Below, piece by piece: positions 16,376 to 23,946 of a stretch of DNA of 64,000 nt (positions within the stretch are counted from its first letter, which is position 1; the number at the start of each line of letters is the position of its first letter). A model generated the notes under the pieces. It ran no database searches. It was given only the letters and a program-made list of their open reading frames with translations, and was not told where the DNA came from. The DNA comes from an uncultured Helicobacter sp. (GTDB lineage Bacteria > Campylobacterota > Campylobacteria > Campylobacterales > Helicobacteraceae). Position numbers and translations under genes: made by a program. The stretch is taken from contig CALVDZ010000002.1 in the NCBI GenBank assembly GCA_944326445.1, positions 161,063 to 225,062 of the forward strand, written 5' to 3'.

Positions 16376-17395
16376 CTAAATCTTTATAAAAAACTCAAAC
16401 TCGCCGCGGCGCACAAATAGCTGAATCTTGCCCTCATACTTGGCAAGCTCCTCTGGGGTAAGCGTGTGGCTTAAGAGGTTTTTTAGATTCTCTAGCGTGG
16501 CGGGTTTTTTGTTTATCCACACGATTTTATCGCCCACTTTGAGTTCTTTGAAGCGATTTGGTGCATCGTGCTTGCTCAAAATCACTAGATTGCTATCAAG
16601 CCTAATCCCAAAGCGTTCCAAAAAAGTATCGCTTAGCAAAAATCCGCCATAGAGTCTATCGGGCTTAATCGCAAAATTTAGAATCTCCCCGCCGCGGCGC
16701 ACCTGCACCATAGCTTCCCGCGTGCGAGGGAGATTGGTAATCGCCCAAATGGCTTGCGTGCTCGAAGTGATTTTGCTCGCGTTTATGCTCACGATCTCAT
16801 CGCCTTGCAAGAAAGGATTATGCGGAAAAAACGGATCGCTTAGCACCACCACCGCGCGTTTAGAATCTAATCGCACGCCAATATCGCTATAAGCAACCTC
16901 TTTAGCATTTAAAAATCGCTCAATATAGGCTCGCTCGATAAAGCCCTTGCCGCCCACGCCCACGCCATAGATTTGGTAGCAGATATTGCCAATCACGCTA
17001 TTGCGCTCTAGAGTGTTAGAAAATTGCGCATAGTGCGTGTAGCCGCCCTGCCGCCCTGTGATATGCCCTCTAATGGGGGATTTAGCAGATATGGCTACGA
17101 GATTTTTATCCTCTATCGTGCGTTTATCGAGTGCAAGCAGATCGTAGCTTAGCTTGGTGGGTGCAGATTCTATGAGATAAAATCCCATAAATGGATCGCT
17201 TTTTAGAATCTTAGCCTTTGGCGGGGTGCGCGCATAAAGGAAATACACCACCTTGCCATTGTGTTTAAGCGCCACCGCGCGCGTATCGCCCACCGCCACG
17301 CTAGCGTTTTTGTAATACTCCATACAATGCGTATAATCATACTCCTGTGAGCACAGAGCACACACAAAGGCACAGCAGAGCACCCACCACTTCAA
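16376..17395 (-). CDS. Secreted PDZ-domain protein
   Basis: 339 residues starting at TTG (17395) behind AAGG, 9 nt after ybaB. A signal peptide (WWVLCCAFVCALCSQE) predicts export. The middle region ends in a PDZ-like fold, visible as LQGDEIVSINASKITSSTQA near 205 and LKVGDKIVWINKKPATLENL near 290, suggesting two PDZ-type modules. No protease triad is seen. It resembles conserved Campylobacterota PDZ proteins of unknown function that travel with this operon. Confidence 0.7.
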   Translation of the reverse strand: MKWWVLCCAFVCALCSQEYDYTHCMEYYKNASVAVGDTRAVALKHNGKVVYFLYARTPPKAKILKSDPFMGFYLIESAPTKLSYDLLALDKRTIEDKNLVAISAKSPIRGHITGRQGGYTHYAQFSNTLERNSVIGNICYQIYGVGVGGKGFIERAYIERFLNAKEVAYSDIGVRLDSKRAVVVLSDPFFPHNPFLQGDEIVSINASKITSSTQAIWAITNLPRTREAMVQVRRGGEILNFAIKPDRLYGGFLLSDTFLERFGIRLDSNLVILSKHDAPNRFKELKVGDKIVWINKKPATLENLKNLLSHTLTPEELAKYEGKIQLFVRRGEFEFFIKI

Positions 17396-17404
17396 AAGCG
17401 CGCC

Positions 17405-17707
17405 TTATTTTTTAAACATATCAAAGCCGCCAAGCATATCAAGCGCACTTTTTTGCTTGTTTTGCTCGACATTTTTATACGCGTCATTAATCGCGCCTAT
17501 GAGCAGAATCTGCAACGAGTCCTTATCCTCTAGCAGGCTATCATCAATTTTTATATCCACCACTTCGCCCACGCCATTGAGACTGACTTCTACTAGTCCG
17601 CCACCACTTTTGGCAGTGAAAATCATCTCTTTATTTTTATCAGCAAATTCTTTTAGTGAATCTTGGATACTGCCAAACATCGCACCTAGCTGCTTTGGAT
17701 CAAACAT
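17405..17707 (-). CDS. YbaB/EbfC nucleoid-associated protein
   Basis: 100 residues. YbaB/EbfC dimers bind DNA as tweezers. The core AKSGGGLVEVSLNGVGEVVDIKIDDSLLEDKDSLQ matches the family, with a C-terminal Lys-rich tail and an N-terminal helix (AMFGSIQDSLKEF). SD AGGGGAG before ATG. Located between panD and the PDZ gene. Confidence 0.9.
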   Translation of the reverse strand: MFDPKQLGAMFGSIQDSLKEFADKNKEMIFTAKSGGGLVEVSLNGVGEVVDIKIDDSLLEDKDSLQILLIGAINDAYKNVEQNKQKSALDMLGGFDMFKK

Positions 17708-17725
17708 ACCTCTCCCCTTTTATCT

Positions 17726-18085
17726 TTAAGAAATGCAAATAATGCGATTGTTTGCCTGCGCATCTATTTGCACGATCGTGGGCTTGAAGCCCTCGCACTC
17801 ACTCTCCTCTAGCAGCGCATACGCCACAATGATCACGATATCGCCCACTTGCGCCTTGCGTGCCGCTGCGCCATTGATACATATCTCGCCCTGCTTGTCT
17901 CCATAAATCACATAGGTGCTAAAGCGCGCGCCATTATTGCAATTTAGCACATCGACTTTCATTCCCTCTTTGAGCTTAGCACTTTTGGCTAGATTCTCAT
18001 CAATCGTGATAGAGCCGACATACTCGAGATTGGCATCACTCACCCGCGCACGATGGATTTTAGAATACAACATTTCAAACTGCAT
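17726..18085 (-). CDS. panD: Aspartate 1-decarboxylase (pyruvoyl-type)
   Basis: 119 residues. PanD makes beta-alanine for pantothenate. The self-cleavage Gly24-Ser25 is visible in YVGSITID, at the same positions as in E. coli PanD; cleavage converts Ser25 to the pyruvoyl cofactor. Later conserved segment NGARFSTYVI and INGAAARKAQVGD. It heads the operon panD-ybaB-PDZ-ispA-surE-tcdA. Confidence 0.96.
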   Translation of the reverse strand: MQFEMLYSKIHRARVSDANLEYVGSITIDENLAKSAKLKEGMKVDVLNCNNGARFSTYVIYGDKQGEICINGAAARKAQVGDIVIIVAYALLEESECEGFKPTIVQIDAQANNRIICIS

Positions 18086-18164
18086 AATCCCTCTTTATAC
18101 ATAGCAAGATTCTGTGTGATTGCGGGGTATTTTAGCATATTTTTGGGGTGTTTTTTTGCAAATC

Positions 18165-19985
18165 CTAGCTTTGGTAAAGCGACAAAAGGTTTTTTAAATA
18201 TTGTTGGTGTGATAAACCTTGCACAAGCAATGCGCGCTTAGATTCAAACTCTCTCCAAACTATGGGATAAGAGCCCAAAATCTCGCTCATCTTCGCCACA
18301 AGATGCGCACCCTCCTCCGCATAAAGCTCAAAGCTAAAGCCACAAAACTCCCTTGCAGTATCCCCGTATGCGCCTATGCCGCTTGCGAGCGGGATCGCTC
18401 CGCTTAGGGTAGATTCAGCAATGCTTAGCCCAAAAGTCTCATAGCACTTTGTGGGCATCACGGCGAGTTTGGCATAGCGCAAAATACGCGCCAAGTTCGC
18501 AGGGGATTGGGAATCTAAAAACACGATTGGGTAACGCGCATGTAAGCAAGCTAATATGAGTAATATATCAATTAAGATAATGCCCCCCCCCCCGAGATCG
18601 TAAATTTTCATAAGATCACGCAGATACTTGGGGTTGTCGAGGTTTTGCACGATTTCCTCACGCTTTGTGATAAACTCCTGCCAAATCTCCTCATAGGAGC
18701 GCAAACTCGAGCTAAGCACAATCTCAAGATTCTCTACATTTGCCAAAAACCGCTCGCCATAGGGCTTAGATACATCAATCTCAAAGGCAAAGCTGCACCC
18801 ACAAAACTCCTCAATCGTCTCCTTGAGCGCGCCGATACGCGAGACGAGAGGCAGTGCGCCTGCGAGGATAGACTCCACAATCACCAGCCCAAAAGTTTCA
18901 TACCATAGTGAGGGCACCACAGAGATCTTGGCGGTTTTTAGAATCTGCGCTATCTGCGTGGGCGATTGTCTCCCAAGGAATGTGTAGTGCGTGATAGCAC
19001 TCTGTGAATCTTGTGAGCGCGTTTGGTGTGGATTTGGTGGGATTTTTGGAGCTAGGAGGCTTCGTGCGAGATTTTCACAACGCGCCCTATCCTCGCCATC
19101 ACCGATGATACAAAGCTGATATGAGGCAAACTCTGGCTTTTTGATAAGCCTCGCAAACGCCTCGATGAGTAGGGGCACATTTTTTTCCGGTGCGAGCCTG
19201 CCAAAAAACACGATGAGATTTTGCTTATCCTTTAAGCGCACATCAGAGTTATAAAACTGCATTTGTATGGGGTTTTGCAGGACTTCTAGCTTTTTGGGAT
19301 CAAAGCCATCATCTTTATGCTTTTGGCACTGAAACTCCCCCACACACAGGATTTTATCAAAGAGCTTGTCCTCGTGCATAAAAATCCCACAATAAAACAA
19401 TGTGCGCACGCCTTTTAAAAGCGAGTATATCCGCCCGCGTCTGTCGCAGTTTTTCCACATAATGCGAAACTTTGAGCGTCCTATGCACGCCTCACAAATG
19501 GATTTTTGCGCGTAGTTATACAAGCCGCCATTAGGACAAACGCCAAAGTTATGCTGCGTAAAGATAAGCTTAGTGTGAGGGAATTTGCGCTTATAAGAGC
19601 GCAGGGCAAAGAGCACGCTGGGGCTTAGGCGCGAGAGGTAGTTTTGGGTGTGGATTATATCTGGGCGGATTGTAAAAAGAAAGGTTTTTAAGATTCTGTA
19701 ATTTTTGAGATTAAAGACATATTTGAGTGCGCCTATGGGCTTAGGATAGCTTGCCCAATCATCAAGGGCTAGGAAGTGTTTAGAATCTATGCCTTTTGGT
19801 AGGCTCTTTGGAGTATCGCAGCTAGCGACAAAGACTTCATAATTTTGGAGAGTTAGGGTTTGCTCGATGGTATTGCGAAAGACGCTCTCTGCCCCGCCAC
19901 GATAGGAGTCTGAGGCGAGGTGGAGGAGTTTGGTGGGTTTGGGGTTTTGGGAATTGTTTGGGGAGAGAAAAGACTTAGGCGACAT
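18165..19985 (-). CDS. GT4-type glycosyltransferase extended in frame through poly-G(11) into a second partial GT4 domain
   Basis: 606 residues. Residues about 18-460 are a GT-B glycosyltransferase, family 4: N-terminal LLHLASDSYRGGAE, a cysteine cluster (CEACIGRS...) near 175, GRLAPEKNV near 250, and the ETFGLVIVES E-x7-E motif near 365. A G tract (18583-18593) at about codon 465 follows NPKYLRDLMKIYDL, where related genes end. With 11 Gs the frame continues for about 140 residues into the C-terminal half of another GT4 (CYETFGLSIAES). With 10 or 12 Gs translation stops within a few codons. The first domain shares 406 identical bases with the neighbouring gene. Confidence 0.8.
   Translation of the reverse strand: MSPKSFLSPNNSQNPKPTKLLHLASDSYRGGAESVFRNTIEQTLTLQNYEVFVASCDTPKSLPKGIDSKHFLALDDWASYPKPIGALKYVFNLKNYRILKTFLFTIRPDIIHTQNYLSRLSPSVLFALRSYKRKFPHTKLIFTQHNFGVCPNGGLYNYAQKSICEACIGRSKFRIMWKNCDRRGRIYSLLKGVRTLFYCGIFMHEDKLFDKILCVGEFQCQKHKDDGFDPKKLEVLQNPIQMQFYNSDVRLKDKQNLIVFFGRLAPEKNVPLLIEAFARLIKKPEFASYQLCIIGDGEDRARCENLARSLLAPKIPPNPHQTRSQDSQSAITHYTFLGRQSPTQIAQILKTAKISVVPSLWYETFGLVIVESILAGALPLVSRIGALKETIEEFCGCSFAFEIDVSKPYGERFLANVENLEIVLSSSLRSYEEIWQEFITKREEIVQNLDNPKYLRDLMKIYDLGGGGIILIDILLILACLHARYPIVFLDSQSPANLARILRYAKLAVMPTKCYETFGLSIAESTLSGAIPLASGIGAYGDTAREFCGFSFELYAEEGAHLVAKMSEILGSYPIVWREFESKRALLVQGLSHQQYLKNLLSLYQS
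18583..18593 (-). repeat. Phase-variable poly-G tract (11 G on the coding strand)
   Basis: Eleven uninterrupted C on the plus strand at the 3' end of the first GT4 domain, followed on the coding strand by CATTATC. Length 11 allows read-through; 10 or 12 end soon after the tract. Confidence 0.9.
19549..19954 (-). repeat. 406-bp direct repeat, copy A
   Basis: Identical by eye over 406 bp to 21071-21476, the 5' parts of two adjacent GT4 genes. Outside the repeat the two genes diverge at once. Confidence 0.92.
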
Positions 19986-21597
19986 ATTGCCACCTTTTAG
20001 AATCTACACAAGCACCCGCTAGGGATTTGCCTTGTGGCAAATGCGCTAGATTCTGTATTGTATGGAATTTGTGGAGAGATTTTTGGGAAGCAAAAATCGC
20101 GTGAGATTCTCTAAAAAGGAGAATCTTAATACTTATAAATGCCCCCCCCCCGAGGCGATAAATCTCTACAAGTTTCGTGAGGTATTGCTGCGCCAACAAA
20201 TCGCGGACAATGCCTGCCCTCTTAGATTCAAACTCCTGCCAAACCACAGGATAAGAGCGCAGAATCTCACTCATCTTTGCGCAGAGATTCTCTACATTTT
20301 GTGCAAAGGGATCCCCGTGCCACGCGACACCCTCCTTGTCCTCATTATAGACAAACTCAAAGGTATAGCCACAAAATTGCTCAATCGTGTCCTTGTATGC
20401 GCCCATACCGCTTGCTAGCGGTATCACACCGCCGATGATAGCCTCCACGAGCACGAGCCCAAAGCATTCTGTCCATAATGAGGGAAACACCGCTAGTTTT
20501 GCTCTAAGCAGCACCTCACGCAATGCCCCAAACTCAAGCCGCCCTAGAAATTGACAGCACTTTTGATCCACTCCAAAGAGATTTTGTGCTAAAGACTGCA
20601 GCGCCCTCCTCTCATCGCCATCGCCGATGATACACAATGTGTAATGGCTAAACTCCGCCTGCTCGCGCAACTTCGCAAAGGCATTAATAAGCATAGCGTG
20701 GTTTTTTTCGGTAGCTACACGCCCCCAAATGACGATAATATCCTGCTTTTGTGCCAAAGACACAGCGGGGTTATAAAACTGCATCTCGATTGGGTTTTGC
20801 ACAATACGCATTTTGCGTATATCCCACCCATCCTCTTTATGCCGCTGATACTGAAACTCCCCTACACACACAATCTCATCAAACAAATCCTTTTCATCAA
20901 GCAAAAAACCTCTAAAAAAGAGTGAGCGCACGGCTTTGAGGACTGAATACACGCGCCCACGCCTATCGCAGTTTTTAAAAGCTATGCGTAGTTTAGAATG
21001 CCCCACACACTGCGTGCAATAAGCTAGCTTGGCATAGTTGCAGTGGCTGCCATTTGCACAAGAATCCATATTATGCTGCGTAAAGATAAGCTTAGTGTGA
21101 GGGAATTTGCGCTTATAAGAGCGCAGGGCAAAGAGCACGCTGGGGCTTAGGCGCGAGAGGTAGTTTTGGGTGTGGATTATATCTGGGCGGATTGTAAAAA
21201 GAAAGGTTTTTAAGATTCTGTAATTTTTGAGATTAAAGACATATTTGAGTGCGCCTATGGGCTTAGGATAGCTTGCCCAATCATCAAGGGCTAGGAAGTG
21301 TTTAGAATCTATGCCTTTTGGTAGGCTCTTTGGAGTATCGCAGCTAGCGACAAAGACTTCATAATTTTGGAGAGTTAGGGTTTGCTCGATGGTATTGCGA
21401 AAGACGCTCTCTGCCCCGCCACGATAGGAGTCTGAGGCGAGGTGGAGGAGTTTGGTGGGTTTGGGGTTTTGGGAATGATTGGCTAGATTTTGAGTTTGCC
21501 TAGCGTGGCGAGGTAGGCGAAGATTCTGACATAGGTCTGCCACTTGTGATGGAATCGCAACGATTTTATGCAGGCATACAAATAGGGGCTTAAACAT
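19975..21597 (-). CDS. GT4-type glycosyltransferase with poly-G(10) near its 3' end
   Basis: 540 residues. GT-B fold, family 4: YRGGAESVFRN near 60, CTQCVGHS cysteines near 200, GRVATEKNH near 275, ECFGLVLVEA (E-x7-E) near 376. The normal end is probably near YLTKLVEIYRL; the G tract 20142-20151 follows, and with 10 Gs a 45-residue low-complexity tail is added, ending 8 nt past the start codon of the next gene. With 11 or 12 Gs the stop comes within about five codons. The ATG at 21597 directly abuts the TAA of the upstream GT2 gene. The first 34 residues look non-native, so the true start could be later. Confidence 0.8.
   Translation of the reverse strand: MFKPLFVCLHKIVAIPSQVADLCQNLRLPRHARQTQNLANHSQNPKPTKLLHLASDSYRGGAESVFRNTIEQTLTLQNYEVFVASCDTPKSLPKGIDSKHFLALDDWASYPKPIGALKYVFNLKNYRILKTFLFTIRPDIIHTQNYLSRLSPSVLFALRSYKRKFPHTKLIFTQHNMDSCANGSHCNYAKLAYCTQCVGHSKLRIAFKNCDRRGRVYSVLKAVRSLFFRGFLLDEKDLFDEIVCVGEFQYQRHKEDGWDIRKMRIVQNPIEMQFYNPAVSLAQKQDIIVIWGRVATEKNHAMLINAFAKLREQAEFSHYTLCIIGDGDERRALQSLAQNLFGVDQKCCQFLGRLEFGALREVLLRAKLAVFPSLWTECFGLVLVEAIIGGVIPLASGMGAYKDTIEQFCGYTFEFVYNEDKEGVAWHGDPFAQNVENLCAKMSEILRSYPVVWQEFESKRAGIVRDLLAQQYLTKLVEIYRLGGGAFISIKILLFRESHAIFASQKSLHKFHTIQNLAHLPQGKSLAGACVDSKRWQYVA
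20142..20151 (-). repeat. Poly-G tract (10 G) at the 3' end of the second GT4 gene
   Basis: Ten uninterrupted C on the plus strand; the coding strand continues CATTTATAAG. Only lengths equal to 10 modulo 3 read through to the next gene's start. Confidence 0.9.
21071..21476 (-). repeat. 406-bp direct repeat, copy B
   Basis: Identical by eye to 19549-19954 with an offset of 1522 bp; covers the N-terminal ~135 codons of the GT4 catalytic region. Confidence 0.92.
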
Positions 21598-22563
21598 TTA
21601 TAAATGCCCCCCCCCCCCGAGAGCACGAGTATCGTAGCGATACTCTAGCTCAATCGTGCTTTGCAAAATACCAATCGCCTTACTTTGGGCTTGCTTGAAG
21701 CACGCATTGCGCGCCACTTCTGGCACCTCGCTAAGCCCGCGTATCTCGCCAATCACTCGTCGTTTGTCAGCTATCTTCCTATCGCGTGTTTGTGTATCAA
21801 TCTTGCGCGTTATGGAGCTTTTTGATTCACAATACACATAGAGCTTGTCTCTAATCCCCACGCTGCTTTGTGCCATCGCACAGAGATAAAAGCTCTTAAG
21901 CACATCTTCTGACATCGTGAGATGAGAATCCTCGCCCATACGTGCCACGATTACCTCACGCACTCGCTTTATGTGCGAAGCTTTGTAAAGCTTCGCCCAT
22001 ACGTGCCACGGAGGTGTGCCACGATGGGCGAAAACTTCACAAAGTATCTGGCTATCACACAAATTTTTTGTGATAACGGGCGGACTCACGCGCTTAAAGG
22101 TGCGTGGCTCAAAGCGCATACCAAAAAACACGATATCAGGCAGGGATTTTGTAGGTTCATTATGGGGATTGCGCGCGAGTGGTGCGCTAGATTCTGACGC
22201 ACTAGATTCTGAAAATGTAGCGCACGCATTGATTTTAGCATACGCCCTCTGGCAAGTATCTGTGGCGAGATAATCATCCGCATCCACAAACATCACATAC
22301 GCACCATTTGCGTGTTTAATCCCCTCTAATCTCGCATTAAATGTCCCGAGATTGCGAGGGTTGGAGATGACTTGGATTCTGCTATCTTGTGCGGCGTATG
22401 CTCTAGCGATTTGTGCAGAATCATCACTCCCACAATCATCGATTACCACAATCTCAATATCACTAAAAGTCTGATTGATACAAGAATCCAAACAACGCGC
22501 TATGTAATCCTGCACATTATACACGGGGATAATGATAGAAAAAAATGGTGTTGGTAAGCTCAT
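21598..22563 (-). CDS. GT2-family glycosyltransferase with 3'-terminal poly-G(12)
   Basis: 321 residues from the ATG at 22563 (GGAG 6 nt upstream; a GTG four codons earlier is less likely). GT-A fold, family 2: FFSIIIPVYNVQDYIARCLDS at the N-terminus, VIDDCGSDDS near 43, NPRNLGTFNARLEGI near 70 and the metal-binding VDADDYL near 95. It probably adds a sugar to a surface glycan. The last codons are GGG x4, CAT, TTA, TAA, so the poly-G lies inside the final residues; TAA is followed immediately by the ATG of the next gene. Confidence 0.85.
   Translation of the reverse strand: MSLPTPFFSIIIPVYNVQDYIARCLDSCINQTFSDIEIVVIDDCGSDDSAQIARAYAAQDSRIQVISNPRNLGTFNARLEGIKHANGAYVMFVDADDYLATDTCQRAYAKINACATFSESSASESSAPLARNPHNEPTKSLPDIVFFGMRFEPRTFKRVSPPVITKNLCDSQILCEVFAHRGTPPWHVWAKLYKASHIKRVREVIVARMGEDSHLTMSEDVLKSFYLCAMAQSSVGIRDKLYVYCESKSSITRKIDTQTRDRKIADKRRVIGEIRGLSEVPEVARNACFKQAQSKAIGILQSTIELEYRYDTRALGGGGHL
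21607..21618 (-). repeat. Poly-G tract (12 G) at the 3' end of the GT2 gene
   Basis: Twelve C on the plus strand. With 12, the gene stops at TAA directly touching the next ATG (TAAATG); 13 stops 5 nt inside the next gene; 11 runs on for about 40 codons. Confidence 0.9.
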
Positions 22564-22625
22564 ACACGACTCCACAATGGTTTTATAAATCTCACAAACT
22601 CTGAATAATTGTAACCAAAAGCCCT

Positions 22626-23929
22626 TTAGAGTTTTCTAAGGACAGAGCGCAAAGGCTTGGGAATAAGCTTTTTGATACTCTCCATAAACCAAACATAACG
22701 CCCATATTGCCCCTCCTCAAGCGCACTCAAGGAGTTTCTTGAGCGTTTGCGCGCCCTCTGTAGAGGCAGGCTAAAAATCTCATCAAAAAACCTCTCTAGC
22801 TTAGCATCAAAGTGCTCCTTGTGCTTAGAATCTAAAAACAACGGCTCTCTTAGCATTGCCAAATACGCCTCATCGTCATTATCTATGCGCTCCACTTCAC
22901 ACAAAAGCTCCTTAAGATTCTCAAAACTTGCAGCATGTAAGAATGCTTTATAGTTAATGCCCCCCCCCCAGAGACATCGCTCACGCGCTCATCGCCCCAA
23001 TAGATTGGCACACTTTGGGCTGCAGCTGCTTGGATAAGCTTCTCGGTGGTGTAGCCCGGAGTGGAGGAGTTTTCAAAACAAAGCGCGAACTTGCACTCCT
23101 GTGCAAAGGCAAATTTATCCCTCACGCGCCCTCCGATATTGTTCAAAAACCTCCCGCCAGAATCCACCCTCTTATACGCGCAAAGCTTTTCAAAGGCTTC
23201 TTTTCGGATAGGATCGCCCCTATCGTTGCTGACAACAAAGCTACAAAATCGCTTCTTTTTCTCTAGTGTCTCTTGGGTAATGTTCTCGTGCTTGTGCAAT
23301 GCCCTCTGATAATCCTCCTCATAAAACAAATACAGAGGATAGCGCACATACCGCTCGCCAAAGTCCATATACGAAAACCCTATGGCGTAATCACAAAAAT
23401 TAAAATTAGGCACGATGTTTTCACCTGTGAAAAAGATTTTTACGCACTCTTTGTATCTAAAATGCTCGCCCCCAAATACGGAGTAAAACACATATTGCGG
23501 ATTTGTAGGATCAAGCACCACGCGAAACTTTTGGGAGAGCATATCCACAAAACGCGCCTGTATCCCGCCCATATCGCCAAAATCGCAAAAATGTATCCGC
23601 AGCTCTTTTATTTTATTGCAATTTGCTTGTGGCAAATTGCTATCGCTCGTGAGGAATGAATCCTTGCTCGCTCCGCTGCGCGAGCATACAAAAGATTTTT
23701 GAGAATCTAAGTCGCGCTTTGGTGTCGGAGCGTCAGGAACGCCGCTTGGGCTAACACCTTTTCTATAAACCAAATTTGTCTTTGGCAATTTGCTATCGCT
23801 CACGAGGAGTGAATCCCCACTCGCTCCGCCATTATTGAATCTTGGCGAACATACACTTCCTGAATCTATCTGCTTAGATTCTCTAGATTCTATAATGTCG
23901 CTAGCGGTTTTAGATTCTATCTTCTCCAT
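22626..23929 (-). CDS. GT10-family alpha-1,3-fucosyltransferase, phase OFF
   Basis: Predicted to transfer fucose from GDP-fucose to LPS/Lewis-like glycans. The GT10 core spans HFCDFGDMG near 110 to CFENSSTPGYTTEKLIQA and PIYWGDERVSDVS near 320. At 22960-22969 a tract of 10 G puts the frame out, ending a 348-residue product. With 11 (or 8) G the frame continues as GGGGINYKAFLHAASFENL and on to a stop at 22626, giving about 434 residues with a basic C-terminal tail (LPLQRARKRSRN). ATG 23929 has AAGGAG. Residues about 4-106 derive from a dispersed repeat and are not part of the GT10 fold. Confidence 0.85.
22960..22969 (-). repeat. Phase-variable poly-G tract (10 G) in the fucosyltransferase gene
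   Basis: Ten C on the plus strand followed by AGAGACATC. 10 = OFF; 11 or 8 restores the GT10 C-terminal frame. Confidence 0.92.
23611..23920 (-). repeat. Composite dispersed repeat, coding copy in the fucosyltransferase gene
   Basis: Colinear with repeats at 33145-33575, 34850-35142 and 37785-38108. Modules in order: AGAATCT-rich stretch, GTGTATG..GCCAAGATT, GGAG-type palindrome, small CAATTTG..CAAATTG hairpin, TATAGAAAAGGTGTTAGCCC, then a second GCGCAGCGGAG palindrome and hairpin. Here it is read in frame as about 103 residues (NLVYRKGVSPSGV and related). Confidence 0.85.
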
Positions 23930-23946
23930 TTTCTCTCCTTAATATA

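Noticed and set aside
21960..22010. GAAGCTTTgtAAAGCTTC palindrome inside the GT2 gene
   Set aside because: Single occurrence within coding sequence (residues Lys-Leu-Tyr-Lys-Ala); no second copy found.
22626..22904. Separate 92-residue gene
   Set aside because: It is the out-of-frame C-terminus of the fucosyltransferase and has no start or ribosome site.
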